From Doryteuthis pealeii (lineage: Eukaryota > Mollusca > Cephalopoda > Myopsida > Loliginidae), in assembly GCA_023376005.1 (NCBI GenBank), contig CM042157.1, positions 65,801,036-65,865,035 on the forward strand: 64,000 bases of DNA, in the 5' to 3' direction. Positions 61,201 to 64,000 of the stretch are shown piece by piece (the first letter of the stretch is position 1; each line of letters begins with the position of its first letter). The notes beneath the pieces were generated by a model that did not search any database, was not told the origin of the DNA, and worked only from the letters and a program-made list of their open reading frames with translations. The translations under genes and the position numbers were made by a program.

Positions 61201-63886
61201 CTTTAATCTAAATTCCAGAAGTGAACAGCCGAGATTTCCGCGCTTGGTACGGATTGGGACAGACTTATGAAATAATGAAGATGCATTATTACAGTTTATA
61301 TTATTATTGGAAAGCACAGCAGTTACGGTAAGTTTTGACACAAATGTAAGACAAAATTATTTTAGTACCATTTGGATTATTCGGACAATTGTCCTCATCT
61401 TCATTGTTATCTGTACAACATTTCAGTCGCTGTACCCTCCAGCTTTCTTCAGGTATTTCTTGTCAGACTCGGGAACTTTCTCTAATTAAAAAGGCTAGAT
61501 TAGATTTTAAAAAAGAATATGAGTCAAGGTAAATAAAATCATACATAAGTGCATAGGCAGATATTCTAAGCAAAACAAGATTATTATTCTGTTGCCCTTG
61601 ACCAGGATTGAACCTGCAGCCTAAAGATAACCGTCACTTAGAACTGTCTTAAACCAACGTCTTTATCCACTATGCTATATGTCATATTGATTTTTTTCTT
61701 TTTCTTATTTTTCAGCCCTAATGATTCTCGAATGTTGGTTGCTCTTGGTGATGGCTATGAAAAACTTGATCGATTACAAGAAGCCAAAAAATGTTTCTGG
61801 AAAGCTCACAGTGTTGGAGATGTGGAAGGAATTGCATTAATGAGGCTTGCTAGGTAAGAAAAAAAATAAAAATTATGGTAATCTGAACATTAGCTACATA
61901 AATGAGAGTAAACTTCCCTTGTTTATTTCACTTATGCATTAATGAGGCTTGCTAAGTAAGAAAAATAAGAAAAATATTAATAATTCTAGATGTTGGTTTC
62001 AAGCGACAACCGCAATAATCAGTTTCTTCAACTGCAAAAAGTATTCTGCCGGCAACAACACTCCCAGTAGTTCTTACACAATTCGTCAAAAGTTCACTTC
62101 ACTTTAAGATCGAAACATGACCCCCCCCTCCCGTGAGAACTCACCTCGGCATTTATTTCTCTCAGTGGCCAAACCAATTCAGCTAACGGGTGACAGCAAT
62201 ACCACCACTCATAATCAGGAGGTTGTGATTTCAATCTCGAGTCACTCGCTATACTCTACCCTCACACAGGCCAGACGTATACAGATGCGCTTAGTCCTTG
62301 GGGTAGGGAATTCTTACTTCCACAGTCCCCATTTCCGCCTACTGTTCTCTGTCACAATAATAATGATAAAAATGAATATTAAGAATTAATTTTTTTCAAT
62401 ATTAAAAATGTAGAATAATCAAGCTAAGTTCCAATTACCGTCGAATTGGTAAGACACAGCAACAAGTAGTCATAACTGAATATGAACCTATCTTGCTGCA
62501 ACCCTACTGCAGAATGACAGAGTATTTATGAAACTCCACAATATCATAGAAACCAAGCAGCTAATCAGAACTCAAGGAATGGAATCACCCAAATACATGA
62601 ATGGACTATTCTTGATTTCCATAAATACCAACTGTCTTGGACACTGCTTCAGTAGTGCTTAGCCAGTTGTTGTTATTCTAACCAACAGTAGACTGACTTC
62701 AATATGGTGCTGCGAACAGTAATGAAACCTGAAGATTGGGAAAGCTACTTCAATAAAAAATAAATTAAAATAATTAAATAAAATATTAATTGATAATAAT
62801 ATAAAATAAAAATAGGGGTTCAAACGTTCGTTCTCAACAGATATTTAAAAAAAAAAAAAGAAATTACAGTTATTCGCCCATTTCATTCATAACATAAAGA
62901 AGGAAAGGAGGAGAAAAAAAAAAAAAAAGAAGGAAAAAAAAGAACAAAGAAAAATATAACCACACAAAAAAAAACTTAAACACGTACATTTCTGATATTC
63001 ACCTCTGAAGATGAAGTTTCTACTTTGAAATCGATAAGACAAAAATAACACCTTTTTGTTTTTATTTTTTTATACGCATTGTAATTGCCTTCAAATCATT
63101 AATATATTATAACATACTTAACAATGCTTCAAGCAAATTACCAATTACTTTTAAAATAAAAATTATTTAATCTGTTGGCCATGAGAGGCAAAGGGTTTAA
63201 AAAATTTTTTTAAAAAGTGACAATTGAAAGGTAAGAATGTAACAAAGGAAAATGACAAAGGAACAACAAAATGGACTTCCAAGGGGGTGAGTCTCCATGG
63301 CGCAGTGCCTAACAGTGTGGACTGTGACATCATAGTCAGCAAGTTTGAACACCAGTCACACTATTACCTTGTCTATCCGAACATGGCAAGGATTCAACTT
63401 GGGGTAAATCTAATATACTCGTAGCTGGAGAGGGAATAGTTGGATTCATACCTTTCCCAAGAGTATTAGTATTATGTGAAATGCAAACAGCCTTGTCTTT
63501 GTATATGCATGTTAATGCGAATTTTTCTATTTCTTTGTATCGGTTATATGAATGGCTAACTGGTTTGAATTTAAACTTTTCTTTCTCCTAGACCAAGGTT
63601 AAAGAGCCCAGTCTTCTCTACTATTTACTCATAACTGGAGAAGGAATAGTTGCATTCATACCTTTCCCAAGAGTATTAGCATTCATACCTTTCCCAAGAG
63701 TATTAGCATTATGTGAAATGTAAAAGGCTTTTTCTTTGTATATGTATGTTAATGTGTGAATTTTACTTTTCTTTTTCTAGGTTATATGAACGGCTAAATG
63801 AGGAAGAACAAGCAGCAGCTGCATATAGCCAGTACATCAATCAAGTACATCGGCAAAATACGTTGCGTAGAATTGGAGACCAAGGG
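38165..63886 (+). CDS. CDC23: CDC23 / APC8, anaphase-promoting complex TPR subunit (exons 1-12, 3' end outside window)
   Basis: CDC23 (APC8) is a TPR scaffold subunit of the nuclear APC/C ubiquitin ligase, which targets cyclin B and securin for degradation at mitotic exit. Twelve exons join in one open frame: 38165-38352, 43963-44035, 45090-45276, 51916-52027, 52569-52701, 55696-55873, 56734-56831, 57355-57436, 58570-58734, 61219-61327, 61716-61853, 63781-63886. They sum to 1569 nt (523 codons), and every junction is GT-AG with matching phase. Residues about 30-150 resemble the APC8 N-terminal domain; from about 160 on they form TPR helices. Diagnostic stretches are [15 protein letters not shown] (exon 8), [19 protein letters not shown] (exon 9), [14 protein letters not shown] (exon 10) and [16 protein letters not shown] (exons 10-11). 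Human CDC23 is about 597 residues, so roughly the last 70-100 residues and the stop are missing here. The ATG is preferred because A is at -3, G at +4, and no earlier in-frame coding is seen. Introns total about 24 kb and are repeat-filled. Confidence 0.95.
38353..39480. other. CDC23 intron 1, 5' part without recognised elements
   Basis: AT-rich intron sequence; short frames without motifs. Intron 1 spans 38353-43962 (5610 bp). Confidence 0.6.
39487..39775 (+). mobile_element. tRNA-derived SINE S2 (forward, near full length)
   Basis: GGAGGCACGTGGTGTAATGG with TTAGAGTC as A-box region, then AACCAGAGTTCAAATCTTGG as B box. Body: TAATACCCTTGGGAAAGGTA, CTATAGGTAAATAGTAGGGC. Tail: TTGACCTTGTGTCGCATCC ending in TATATATA. 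Reference copy for the family. Confidence 0.8.
39921..40189. mobile_element. Foldback MITE with about 65-bp arms
   Basis: GGAGAATATGTG at the left mirrors CACATATTCTCC at the right. TTAATTAATTAATAATGAAT and TAGGCGGGAATGCC are mirrored inside. An inner inverted pair (TCAATCTCTGTATGTACAT and ATGTACATACAGAGATTGA) lies within the loop. A third decayed part follows at about 40290-40370. Confidence 0.85.
40510..41365 (+). mobile_element. Cluster of diverged family L copies in CDC23 intron 1
   Basis: Three successive L bodies: 40510-40735 (CTGCATCTGATGGTGAGGCT), 40895-41118 (CAGCATCAGATGGTGAGGCT) and 41220-41365 (stem-loop remnant plus GTACCTGTCATTGTCCCATC). They share CAAATAGATCTGTTT after the body, so they are one subfamily. 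Confidence 0.6.
41451..42670 (+). mobile_element. Helitron family H copy interrupted by a TIR element
   Basis: 5' part: TCTTATCATAATAGAGATTA and GTCTGTCTGTAACCGAAAC; 3' part: TTTCATTACATTAAAACTTA, CTGCCCCATGTAGAGCA, ending CTGG before T at 42667-42670. The 5' boundary is uncertain by a few bases. The two parts are contiguous in the copy at 53846-55517, apart from the insertions there. Here they are split by the TIR element at 41934-42608. Confidence 0.7.
41934..42608. mobile_element. TIR element (family T) with internal minisatellite
   Basis: Inverted ends GGTACCATTATAGTACATGG and (reversed) GGTGCTGTTATAGTATGTGG, flanked by TATATTTC / AATATTTC, a probable 8-bp target duplication. From 42265 the right terminal motif GGTAGGCCACATACTATAAC, joined by A/GGAATCCAAAA, is repeated about 11 times with 30-31 bp spacing. 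Other copies are at 46468-46800 and 57965-58124. Confidence 0.8.
42700..43190 (+). mobile_element. Diverged family L fragments and poly(T) tract
   Basis: 42760-42905 matches the L body (CTCCATCTGATCATAAGACT, CCAGGTCCACTCTTACC). 43060-43187 matches the upstream L part (GCATCGACTGCACCTCTGCA, TTGAGCAGTCCATGA) and is followed by about 48 T residues. Confidence 0.6.
43376..43668 (+). mobile_element. tRNA-derived SINE S2 (forward)
   Basis: Same order as the reference copy: GTGCGTGGTGTAATGGTTAA, GACCCGAGTTCAAATCC, CCCTTGGGAAAGGTATGAAT, GTGTCGCATCCTGCTCGTGC, (TA)n end. Lies 300 bp upstream of CDC23 exon 2. Confidence 0.8.
43963..44035 (+). CDS. CDC23: CDC23 exon 2
   Basis: 73 nt after a T-rich acceptor (TTTTTAG), ending in GTG before GTAAGA. 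It encodes [11 protein letters not shown] followed by an acidic, variable linker, matching the 'SAELAFSL' region of vertebrate CDC23. Its 3' end and donor are duplicated about 127 bp downstream (see findings). Confidence 0.88.
44138..44185 (+). pseudogene. Duplicate of CDC23 exon 2 3' end and donor
   Basis: GGACTTTCCAAAGATATCCC then CAGTGGTAAGA repeats the end of exon 2 (44011-44041) with three base differences. The donor is intact but no acceptor precedes it. Confidence 0.85.
44399..44926 (+). mobile_element. Non-LTR retrotransposon 3' end (ORF2 C-terminus and tail)
   Basis: 44482-44748 reads [20 protein letters not shown], then [17 protein letters not shown] (Cys-Cys-His-Cys knuckle) and [11 protein letters not shown] followed by a stop. 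This is the standard C-terminus of Jockey/CR1-type ORF2 proteins after the RT/RNase H part. The 3' UTR ends with GGCATGATATAACCCTGGAC, GGGTTGATATGCCGTTAAAA and an AAACCAACC tail. 5'-truncated; no RT core is present. Confidence 0.85.
45090..45276 (+). CDS. CDC23: CDC23 exon 3
   Basis: Starts after CCTTTTCAG. Encodes the most conserved part of the APC8 N-terminal domain: [19 protein letters not shown], then FLYMYARYL. Donor chosen as GTAAGT at 45277. An alternative GTAAAT at 45281 would break the phase with exon 4. Confidence 0.93.
45305..45425 (-). mobile_element. SINE S1 tail fragment (reverse)
   Basis: GGGAGTCTTTGTCTTTTTCA, TAGTGCTAGACCAGGGAGAT and GAAGCACCACAC match the reversed 3' half of S1. 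Confidence 0.55.
45470..46030. repeat. Degenerate poly(T)/poly(A) tract region in intron 3
   Basis: Alternating long T and A runs joined by AACATTTAACAGTTTTAAGC-like units (for example near 45540, 45595, 45660, 45700). Looks like amplification of a 60-80 bp unit with slippage; assembly here may be unreliable. Confidence 0.6.
46200..46395 (+). mobile_element. Repeat family L fragment with stem-loop tail
   Basis: ATTCTGGGGAATGTGGAGTA to GGCATGAAATAACCCAAGAA and GGGTTGACATGCTGTAAAAT. Confidence 0.65.
46468..46800 (+). mobile_element. TIR element, family T, single-unit copy
   Basis: GTACCATTATAGTATGTGGC at the left; GCTACATACTATAATGGCAC, its complement, at the right; 333 bp. Interior matches 41934-42265 closely (CTAACCCTATTTCAGAATTT, TAATTAGTTTCAATAAATTG) but lacks the minisatellite. 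Confidence 0.85.
46860..47010 (+). mobile_element. Partial SINE S4
   Basis: GACAAGAAATACCTGAAGAA, GGGCACATTGGCCGAAAATG and ATAACAATAAAGATGAGGAC match the 3' half of the S4 family (49340-49685 reversed, 61366-61690 reversed). Confidence 0.65.
47058..47486 (-). mobile_element. 5'-truncated LINE with 11-bp target site duplication
   Basis: Flanked by TCATAACAGAT at 47047-47057 and 47487-47497. On the minus strand the frame gives [36 protein letters not shown] and a stop, then a (GAT)n-type 3' tail. This is the familiar non-LTR ORF2 C-terminus ('RPRKTYIDQL...DRDGWR'). A segment of about 62 bp (GTGTTGTTTCCATGTTTTCA onward) is tandemly doubled at 47258-47380. It sits in CDC23 intron 3. Confidence 0.9.
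47625..48492. mobile_element. Foldback element, about 870 bp
   Basis: AGTCTCCTGCCCTAATTTAC at the left mirrors TGAATTAGGGCAGGAGG at the right. GGCCCAACTTAGATATTTTC (47990) mirrors GAAAATATCTAAGTTGGGCC (48406), and TTTTTGTCACTTTTTTG mirrors AAAAAAGTGACAAAAAC. The centre has C-runs and CA repeats. No transposase frame. Confidence 0.75.
48500..49335. repeat. Direct repeat pair in intron 3
   Basis: CTATCCACTCCTCATTGCCC followed by ATCACAGTTT, CATTGTTTGAATAGCATGGA and GCCACACACTAAAGC occur at 48622-48745 and, slightly changed, at 48985-49110. Between them are an S2 tail fragment (48810-48880) and an S5-like fragment (48880-48965). Confidence 0.75.
49340..49685 (-). mobile_element. tRNA-derived SINE S4 (reverse, full)
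   Basis: On the minus strand the head is TGGCACAACGGATATAAGGG (A-box-like) and TTGCAGGTTCAATCCTAGCC (good B box). The body has GACAAGAAGG and the 3' end AATAAAGATGAGGACAATAG. It forms an inverted pair with the partial copy at 49690-49875. Confidence 0.75.
49690..49875 (+). mobile_element. Partial SINE S4 (forward)
   Basis: CTCCTGTGGATTGAATAAAG through TTTGACAAGAAACACTTGAA and CAATAAAGATGAGGACAGTA; lacks the tRNA-like head. Confidence 0.65.
50235..50477 (-). mobile_element. tRNA-derived SINE S1 (reverse)
   Basis: CCGGTATCGAGCCAGGAACC (reversed B box), CTCTACCGACTGAGCTAAGC (reversed A box) and the usual body. Confidence 0.8.
50645..50870. mobile_element. Chimeric SINE remnant (S2 head, reversed L tail, S1 tail)
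   Basis: GGAGGCACTTGTTGTGTAAT with GGTTATCATCATAGGAAAT (S2 head) is followed by GGTTTGTTTTACAGCATATC (reversed L tail), then TCTCCCTGGTCTAGCACTAG (S1 tail). Successive insertions or recombination within repeats. Confidence 0.55.
51090..51680 (+). mobile_element. Repeat family L, longest copy
   Basis: From GGCTGGGGCTTTAGAATACA through GATGAGCAGTCTATGACAG and AATCCCTAGCACCTATATGA to TCAGCATTAAATGACCCACT and GAGGTTGATATGCCATAAAA, tail AACAAACC. It lies 240 bp upstream of CDC23 exon 4, same strand. No coding frame of a known type. Confidence 0.75.
51916..52027 (+). CDS. CDC23: CDC23 exon 4
   Basis: Starts after TTCCAG, in phase with exon 3. Encodes a charged helix ([20 protein letters not shown]) and DGFCLYLY. 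The donor is GTATGT at 52028. The frame shows the exon must end two bases into a Leu codon that exon 5 completes. Reading on would give a Val-Glu that does not fit the family. Confidence 0.9.
52569..52701 (+). CDS. CDC23: CDC23 exon 5
   Basis: Acceptor TTTCAG, donor GTGAGT. Encodes [14 protein letters not shown] and a segment ending in [17 protein letters not shown], the first TPR-like helices after the N-terminal domain. The conserved 'LHWGAW' tract supports the assignment. Confidence 0.94.
52828..53065 (+). mobile_element. MITE family P, left half
   Basis: GGTAATCTGAACATTAGTTA, TTTCACTTTGAGGAAGCC, CTGTAAATCTACACTGAAAA and TTCGAATCAATACAACTGCA; stops near the palindrome centre. Confidence 0.8.
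53680..53711 (+). mobile_element. Canonical Helitron 3' end (different family)
   Basis: Perfect hairpin CCCAGC-TAAT-GCTGGG at 53684-53699, eight bases, then CTAG at 53708-53711 followed by T. The 5' end was not located; the element probably starts within the preceding few hundred bases of intron 5. Confidence 0.65.
54109..54596 (-). mobile_element. 5'-truncated LINE with 13-bp target site duplication
   Basis: Flanked by GTTTACATAGTAT at 54096-54108 and 54597-54609. The minus-strand frame (54592-54125) begins [20 protein letters not shown], continues with [20 protein letters not shown] and WRQNLHRG. It ends with a C-terminal zinc-finger-like [20 protein letters not shown]. This is the usual non-LTR ORF2 C-terminus. 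The 3' end is a (GAT)n-type tail. Single intact frame of 155 codons, so the insertion is recent. Confidence 0.92.
54818..55453 (+). mobile_element. Non-autonomous Helitron nested in another Helitron
   Basis: Starts TCTTTTTATTATAATGGAGA after A, ends TTGCTAG before T. The 3' hairpin is TGCCC/GGGCA around a G run (55427-55440). Full-length sister of 7151-7779 (636 versus 629 bp). Confidence 0.85.
55696..55873 (+). CDS. CDC23: CDC23 exon 6
   Basis: Acceptor TTTTTTCAG. Encodes a TPR region including [11 protein letters not shown] and [10 protein letters not shown]. Donor is GTACGT at 55874, a weaker site than most in this gene. The open frame continues 17 codons into the intron, directly into a 29-bp tandem repeat. 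That makes the exact 3' end slightly less certain, although the phase with exon 7 fits only this donor. Confidence 0.9.
55885..56275. repeat. 29-bp minisatellite in CDC23 intron 6
   Basis: About 13 units of AATGCATTTTTATAGCAAAA plus TTCATTTCC starting 12 bp after the exon 6 donor. It matches the 29-bp satellite at 303-1930 at about 22 of 29 positions. Confidence 0.93.
56345..56613 (-). mobile_element. tRNA-derived SINE S1 (reverse)
   Basis: GGGAGTCTATTCTCTTTTCG, GCACCACACCTACCGTCAGC, ATGCGCTGAGTTGGTGGGGA and a decayed reversed A box (ACCAACTGAGCTAGG); includes a T-run insertion. Confidence 0.7.
56734..56831 (+). CDS. CDC23: CDC23 exon 7
   Basis: Acceptor TTTTGTAG, donor GTAAGT. Encodes [20 protein letters not shown] and [12 protein letters not shown], matching the 'DPYRIENMDTFSN' block of vertebrate CDC23 closely. 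Confidence 0.95.
57000..57309. mobile_element. MITE family P, palindromic copy lacking the left end
   Basis: CATTTTCATTTCACTGTAAA mirrors TTTACAGTGAAAATGGCC. The right arm ends GTAGCTAATGTTCAGATTAC. It occupies most of CDC23 intron 7, ending 45 bp before exon 8. Confidence 0.85.
57355..57436 (+). CDS. CDC23: CDC23 exon 8
   Basis: Acceptor TTCATAG, donor GTGAGT. Encodes [20 protein letters not shown] and VETCCVIG, one of the most conserved blocks of the protein, at the start of the C-terminal TPR superhelix. Confidence 0.95.
57480..57965. other. Unassigned part of intron 8
   Basis: Two overlapping 60-codon frames, Ser-rich on both strands, without a recognised family. Nothing else seen. Confidence 0.3.
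57965..58124 (-). mobile_element. TIR element T, partial copy (reverse)
   Basis: TCTGAAATAGGGTTTGGAGT, ACCTTATAATATGCTTTTTA and GGTAGGCCACATACTATAAT with GGTACC at the end. Confidence 0.75.
58570..58734 (+). CDS. CDC23: CDC23 exon 9
   Basis: Acceptor TTTTTCAG, donor GTAAGT. Encodes about one and a half TPR repeats with near-vertebrate sequence ([38 protein letters not shown]). This is the exon that identifies the gene most clearly. Confidence 0.97.
58920..59145 (+). pseudogene. Non-LTR retrotransposon reverse transcriptase fragment
   Basis: Frame from about 58938 gives [20 protein letters not shown] and [12 protein letters not shown]. After a one-base shift it gives [11 protein letters not shown] and [12 protein letters not shown]. 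This is the 'VQRR-TK-I-L--L-Y-ERL--LGL-TL--RR-RGDLIE' block of CR1-type LINEs, a few dozen residues upstream of the kind of C-terminus seen at 3-98. Frameshift and stop present. Confidence 0.8.
59150..59390 (+). mobile_element. tRNA-derived SINE S1 (forward)
   Basis: AATAGCTCAGTCGGTAGAGC (A box), AAGGTTCTAGTTCGATACC (B box), GGTAAAGTAAGGAGCTGATG and AGACTCCCTCGCTGAC. Confidence 0.8.
59403..59755 (+). mobile_element. Non-LTR retrotransposon 3' end, decayed
   Basis: Second copy of the element at 44399-44926: [40 protein letters not shown], then GGCATGACATAACTCCAGAT and GGGTTGATGTGCCATTAAAA. Internal deletions remove part of the Cys knuckle. Confidence 0.8.
59854..60269. mobile_element. Foldback MITE, about 190-bp arms
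   Basis: TTAAATCAAGCTTAATGGGC mirrors GTTAAGTTCGATTTAA. CACAATCATGCCACCCTGCC mirrors GGTGGGGTGACATATGATGG, and GTTAACTTTGAACCAC mirrors GTGGTTCAAAGTTAAC near the centre (60010-60085). Confidence 0.88.
60782..61158. mobile_element. MITE family P, full palindromic copy
   Basis: GGTAATCTGAACATTAGCTA at the left, GTAGCTAATTACC at the right (a few bases lost). CATAAAATGTGTTCTTAATA mirrors AGAACACATTTTATGATAT at the centre. It ends 60 bp before CDC23 exon 10. Confidence 0.88.
61219..61327 (+). CDS. CDC23: CDC23 exon 10
   Basis: Acceptor ATTCCAG, donor GTAAGT. Encodes [17 protein letters not shown] and a Tyr-rich helix ([13 protein letters not shown]), a TPR whose aromatic residues match the family. 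Confidence 0.96.
61366..61690 (-). mobile_element. tRNA-derived SINE S4 filling CDC23 intron 10
   Basis: Reversed S4: GACAATTGTCCTCATCTTCA at its 3' end, CCAGGATTGAACCTGCAGCC (B box) and CACTATGCTATATG (A box side). It covers about 84% of the 388-bp intron, leaving about 25 bp to the acceptor. Confidence 0.78.
61716..61853 (+). CDS. CDC23: CDC23 exon 11
   Basis: Acceptor TTTTTCAG, donor GTAAGA. Encodes [35 protein letters not shown] and MRLAR. The last about 20 bases and the donor are repeated 102 bp downstream (see findings). Confidence 0.96.
61877..61970 (+). repeat. MITE P fragment plus duplicated exon 11 end
   Basis: GGTAATCTGAACATTAGCTA to TTATTTCACTTA (61877-61934) is followed by TGCATTAATGAGGCTTGCTA and AGTAAGAAAAA, a near-exact copy of exon 11's last 20 bases and donor (61833-61860). 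Confidence 0.9.
61985..63290. other. Intron 11, mostly unassigned
   Basis: A tRNA-like B box (GTGATTTCAATCTCGAGTCA at 62225) with a short repeat-like segment 62110-62350 suggests a decayed SINE. The rest is AT-rich with A-runs (62840-62975) and no recognised element or exon. Confidence 0.35.
63290..63375 (+). mobile_element. SINE S3 single copy
   Basis: CTCCATGGCGCAGTGCCTAA (A-box side), GACTGTGACATCATAGTCAG and AGTTTGAACACCAGTCACAC: a lone relative of the 136-bp array unit. Confidence 0.75.
63420..63775. repeat. Reversed S2 SINE fragments with duplicated exon 12 acceptor region
   Basis: AATAGTTGGATTCATACCTT, TTTGTATATGCATGTTAATG, GTTATATGAATGGCTAAC (63543-63560) recurs as AATAGTTGCATTCATACCTT, TTTGTATATGTATGTTAATG, then the true exon 12 start GTTATATGAACGGCTAAAT. 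Inside the second copy, CATACCTTTCCCAAGAGTAT is itself doubled. Confidence 0.88.
63781..63886 (+). CDS. CDC23: CDC23 exon 12 (donor uncertain)
   Basis: Acceptor TTTTTCTAG. Encodes [20 protein letters not shown] and QVHRQ, the equivalent of 'LHEQLTESEQAAQCYIKYI' in vertebrates. The proposed end before GTAGGC at 63887 keeps phase 0 but is a weak donor, so the last residues (after HRQ) are tentative. The frame remains open to 63919. A partial copy of the acceptor and first 18 bases lies about 240 bp upstream. Confidence 0.82.
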
Positions 63887-64000
63887 GTAGGCTTCATTAT
63901 TGCTTGTATTTCTCTTGAGTGATTGCTTGAGCCTCCTTCAGAGTGCTGCGGCCTCAGGACCGGCTAAGTAAAATTAACAGCATTGATCCCAGGGGGCCAT

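Overview
The window is a piece of an AT-rich, repeat-laden animal genome. It holds one recognisable host gene, CDC23 (subunit APC8 of the anaphase-promoting complex), on the + strand, starting at 38165 and running off the right end. Twelve consecutive exons (523 codons) can be joined in one frame with GT-AG introns, and the C-terminal part lies beyond the window. Intron density, a TTAGGG motif, several tRNA-derived SINE families, CR1/Jockey-like LINE fragments, a mariner and Helitrons all fit an invertebrate, probably a mollusc or other lophotrochozoan. That placement is inference from style, not from a diagnostic marker.

Layout. 1-2000: end of a non-LTR retrotransposon ORF, then about 55 units of a 29-bp minisatellite. 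2000-11800: scattered SINEs, a mariner relic, a non-autonomous Helitron and a young RPS23 processed pseudogene. 11800-35450: a mosaic of segmental duplications. Block C occurs at about 11805-12885 and 19860-20928. Block A (about 13800-19858) is repeated as block B (about 24550-35440). Blocks A and B are the same sequence, except that a 136-bp SINE-like tandem repeat has about 3 units in A and about 38-39 in B. Between A and B lies a decayed transposon-derived ORF. 35450-38160: repeats, then the short CDC23 promoter region.

The CDC23 introns (38353 onward) are filled with SINEs, LINE 3' ends, foldback MITEs, a TIR element with an internal minisatellite, and a stack of nested Helitrons. Three exon edges (exons 2, 11 and 12) have tandemly duplicated partial copies in the neighbouring introns.

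No operon-like or novel enzymatic system is present. The best leads are: the differential array expansion in A/B; a 3' stem-loop shared by LINE and SINE-like repeats with paired (compensatory) base changes; the nested Helitron/LINE stack with exact empty sites; and the repeated exon-edge duplications in CDC23. All similarity statements come from reading the sequence by eye. No database search was run, and element boundaries marked 'about' may be off by tens of bases.
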